A DNA stretch of 64,000 bases from Sphingomonas sp. Mn802worker (GTDB lineage: Bacteria > Pseudomonadota > Alphaproteobacteria > Sphingomonadales > Sphingomonadaceae), in contig NZ_AORY01000005.1 of assembly GCF_000382485.1 (NCBI RefSeq), positions 1-64,000 of the forward strand, given 5' to 3'. Of this stretch, positions 61,768 to 64,000 are shown one piece after another; position 1 is the first letter of the stretch, and every line of letters starts with the position of its first letter. Under the pieces are notes generated by a model, which was not told where the DNA came from, ran no database searches, and saw only the letters and a list, made by a program, of their open reading frames with translations. Made by a program: the position numbers and the translations under genes.

Positions 61768-62717
61768 ACTGGCGACGACGGCGCGGGATAGTCGTGCGCG
61801 TTCAGCACCCATCCTTGCATGTCGGAGAAATCGCGACGCGGCGGCGAGAAGATGTCGACCAGCAGGTTGCCGGACGGTGCCACCGAAGCCGATGTGTGCA
61901 CCGCACGCGCCGGGATGATCGCGAGCGACGGCGCCGGGCAGGTCACGTGCTCGTCGTCGCGCCAATCGCGCAGCCGTGCTGTCCACGGCCAGCGCAGGTG
62001 ATGCACGAAGCTGCCCCCCATCGCGAGCGATCCTTGCTCGAAATCGTCGTGGTGGTGCGGCGACAATTTGTCCGGATCGCGCGGACCGGCAGTCTCGAAC
62101 ACGTTGATCATCAGTGTCGTGCAGCGCCAGATCCTCCCGAAGCGACCTTCTTCCGCTGCAACGTTGAGCGGATAGGACCGGATGCGGAAGCCGCCGACGG
62201 GATCGGGCCAGCGTTCGAGCGGCGGTATGTGCGGCGCTGGATCGGCGTAGGTCGCCGCGTTCGAGCAGAGTGCGGCGAGATCGCCAGACGCGCTGCTGAA
62301 GATCCGCACCACCTCGCCACCGTCGGGCAAGGTGATGCTGCTGTCACCCGGCGGGATGAAGGCGATATGCTCGCCCGGGACCAGCACCTCCTCGCCGCCG
62401 GCGGTCACCACCGCTCTTGGCTGCGACGCCTCGATCAGCAGGGCATATTCGTCGACCTGGCCCGTACGTCGCAGCACCGCGCCCGGCCGTGCAAGCGTGT
62501 AGGCGACGATGAAGTTCTGCCCGCGCGTGATCCAAGTCCGACCGCTCGCATCGTCGATCTGCGGTGCGGCCTCACCAAACAGTGCGTAGGAAGAGGCGCC
62601 GAAGCCATCGGCGGCGGCTTGCGTCACCCCCGCGCTCGCGGTCGCTAGTCGGGAGCGCGGATCGGCATCGGCGTACATGGTTTGGGTCGGCGTCGTCTGG
62701 GTGGACATGGGCACCAT
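61764..62717 (-). CDS. Cupin-fold protein of catabolic cluster
   Basis: A 317-residue bicupin-like protein. The second cupin has SPHHHDDFEQGSLAMGG, with three His and a Glu fit for a metal site. The start is the ATG at 62717, which shares a base with the upstream stop (TGATG); ATG 62708 is possible. Probably a metal-dependent isomerase or dioxygenase-like enzyme acting on an intermediate; exact function unknown. Confidence 0.7.
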   Translation of the reverse strand: MVPMSTQTTPTQTMYADADPRSRLATASAGVTQAAADGFGASSYALFGEAAPQIDDASGRTWITRGQNFIVAYTLARPGAVLRRTGQVDEYALLIEASQPRAVVTAGGEEVLVPGEHIAFIPPGDSSITLPDGGEVVRIFSSASGDLAALCSNAATYADPAPHIPPLERWPDPVGGFRIRSYPLNVAAEEGRFGRIWRCTTLMINVFETAGPRDPDKLSPHHHDDFEQGSLAMGGSFVHHLRWPWTARLRDWRDDEHVTCPAPSLAIIPARAVHTSASVAPSGNLLVDIFSPPRRDFSDMQGWVLNAHDYPAPSSPV

Positions 62718-63163
62718 CACAGCTTGGGGTTGGTGATAGGGGTGTCGCCCTCAAACCAATGGTCGAAGCGACGATAGGTGCACAGCCAGCGGTCCTGCAC
62801 GCGGCGATAGCGGTCCGTGGCCATGGAGATGGTGATCGGGGCGTGAGTCGGCAGTACCTTCACGCCGTTCGCCGCATACAGGAAGAGATAGCAGCTGCTC
62901 TCCGCGCTATCGTCACCCGTGAACCACGCGCGGAAGTTGGTGAAGCTGTGCACCGCCAAGCGCGGACCCTGCGCCACCCGCCAGTCGTAGAAAGCCTGGA
63001 TCTTCTCCTTGCCCTCATACGAGGACATCTGACCGTGAAAGACTGCATCGTCGGTGTAATAACCGCCGGCAGCACGACCGCCGTTGGTGTCGATCTCGTG
63101 CCAATAGTCGGCGAGTTGCTGCTGCAGCTCGAAGGTGAGTTGAGCAAGGGCGGGATCGTACAT
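62717..63163 (-). CDS. NTF2-like (SnoaL/ring-hydroxylating beta-type) protein
   Basis: A 148-residue cone-fold protein from ATG 63163 with GGAG upstream. YYTDDAVFHGQMSSYEGKEK is the usual SnoaL-like motif and YRRFDHWFEGDTP ends the sheet. It may be an isomerase or an enzyme accessory subunit. Coupled to the cupin gene. Confidence 0.82.
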   Translation of the reverse strand: MYDPALAQLTFELQQQLADYWHEIDTNGGRAAGGYYTDDAVFHGQMSSYEGKEKIQAFYDWRVAQGPRLAVHSFTNFRAWFTGDDSAESSCYLFLYAANGVKVLPTHAPITISMATDRYRRVQDRWLCTYRRFDHWFEGDTPITNPKL

Positions 63164-63251
63164 CAATCGCTCCACGAATGGTCGGTATCCGTGCTATCCG
63201 GCTGCCCGCGCGTCATCTTGACCATGGTGGCACAGATGCTTGCCCCCGGGG

Positions 63252-64000
63252 TCAGCCGAAATAGAACCGCAGCGCAGTACGCGACATTGCCGCCCTGTCG
63301 GCCGGATCGGGCACCCACGAGGCGAATTGTGTGAGCGCGCGGCCGTAGCTCATCCGGCCTTCGTAGCCGACGAACGGCGCGTCGCTGCCCCACAGCAGCC
63401 GGTCGGGCCCGGCTTCCCGGACGAGCCGCGCGGCGACATCGCGCGCGATCCGTTCCGCCGGCGCGATATCCTCGTCCCGCCATGCGTCCGGGCCGGCCAG
63501 CCGGAACCCGGCCGCCAGCTTTATCCACGTGCGCCCACGCTGCACAGCCTCGAGCGCGGCGGACAGACCATCGCAGCACGCACCCGCTGCCGGTTCGGGA
63601 TGGGCGAAATGATCGAGCACGACCTTCACGCCCGATGGCTCTAGCATTGCCAGCACCTCACGAATGCGCGCGCCCTCCACCGCGACATGGACGTGCCAGT
63701 CGAGATCGCGCACCCGGCGAAGCAGCACGCGATGCGCGTGGTCGGTAAGGTCCGGCAGCACCGGGCGACGCACCCACTGATAACGAACGCCGACGACGCC
63801 TTCTTCGCCCATCCGCTTCAAAGAATAAGGATCGACACCGGGATCGACGAGGACGGTGGCCCGAAGGCGCCGATGGTTTCGAACGGCGGCGATCGTGTAA
63901 TCGTTGTACGTGCCGCTGATGCTGAGCCCGGACAATATCCCGAAGTGGACGCCGTGCCTGTCCAGCTCCGCCAGATAGTCGGTCGGCGTATAGTCGTAAT
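63252..64000 (-). CDS. Amidohydrolase-family TIM-barrel enzyme, truncated by window edge
   Basis: The frame is open to the right edge (upstream residues read YDYTPTDYLAELDRHGVHFG), so the N-terminus lies outside. About 249 residues are seen: HVHVAVEGARI, VVLDHFAHPEP, GRTWIKLAAGFRL and DRLLWGSDAPFVGYEG, the pattern of amidohydrolase_2 enzymes such as the LigI lactonase and related decarboxylases. Together with the aldolase, cupin and NTF2-like genes it indicates breakdown of an aromatic or pyrone-type compound. Confidence 0.85.
   Translation of the reverse strand, partial: YDYTPTDYLAELDRHGVHFGILSGLSISGTYNDYTIAAVRNHRRLRATVLVDPGVDPYSLKRMGEEGVVGVRYQWVRRPVLPDLTDHAHRVLLRRVRDLDWHVHVAVEGARIREVLAMLEPSGVKVVLDHFAHPEPAAGACCDGLSAALEAVQRGRTWIKLAAGFRLAGPDAWRDEDIAPAERIARDVAARLVREAGPDRLLWGSDAPFVGYEGRMSYGRALTQFASWVPDPADRAAMSRTALRFYFG

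Overview
The window looks like chromosomal DNA from an alphaproteobacterium of the Sphingomonas group. The grounds are high GC throughout, strongly coding-biased antisense frames, a circularly permuted two-piece tmRNA whose tag reads ANDNEALAIAA, an UrcA-family protein, and gene families common in sphingomonads. No rRNA, tRNA, CRISPR array, integrase or transposase was seen.

Layout. 0-7.6 kb: an RND tripartite efflux operon (adaptor, pump, outer-membrane channel), divergent from a TetR regulator that is coupled to a shikimate-dehydrogenase-like gene; a 20-bp dyad between them is the probable operator. 7.6-12.5 kb: an exonuclease-like protein, a helix-hairpin-helix protein, an S10 peptidase and a GH3 glucosidase that share a bidirectional terminator. 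12.7-16.6 kb: a PaoABC-type molybdenum aldehyde oxidoreductase. 16.6-23.8 kb: an SGNH hydrolase and a tightly coupled operon of 5-oxoprolinase, DUF969, DUF979 and DUF2891. 23.9-34.3 kb: an FAD oxidoreductase/RluE/RNase-H-like operon, a SWIB protein, a spore-photoproduct-lyase-like radical SAM enzyme, an LLM flavoenzyme, GNAT, GH15, SDR and small proteins. 34.4-39.3 kb: a disulfide oxidoreductase, the tmRNA gene (minus strand, in what otherwise looks like an empty gap), an Rrf2 regulator and ligA.

39.3-43.75 kb is a probable mobile-element remnant: five co-oriented genes of mostly unknown function including a DEDDh exonuclease, one gene with an apparent single-base frameshift, abutting a truncated MmgE/PrpD gene. 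44.5-46.0 kb is an FAD monooxygenase.

46-55.1 kb is the most interesting locus. It holds a MacAB-TolC-like exporter (TolC, FtsX/MacB permease, ATPase, HlyD adaptor) preceded by an UrcA-family gene, and next to it a divergent NtrC-type response regulator and histidine kinase. A near-consensus sigma-54 promoter faces urcA, with paired GTCCG-N4-CGGAC sites spaced 21 bp apart upstream; a second pair with the same spacing lies between urcA and the adaptor gene. This suggests a sigma-54-dependent envelope-stress or efflux circuit.

55-64 kb: an epimerase with a divergent MmyB-type regulator, a LysR with a divergent aldo/keto reductase, an SDR with a small partner gene, then a catabolic cluster (HpcH/HpaI aldolase, cupin, NTF2-like, amidohydrolase) that runs off the right edge.
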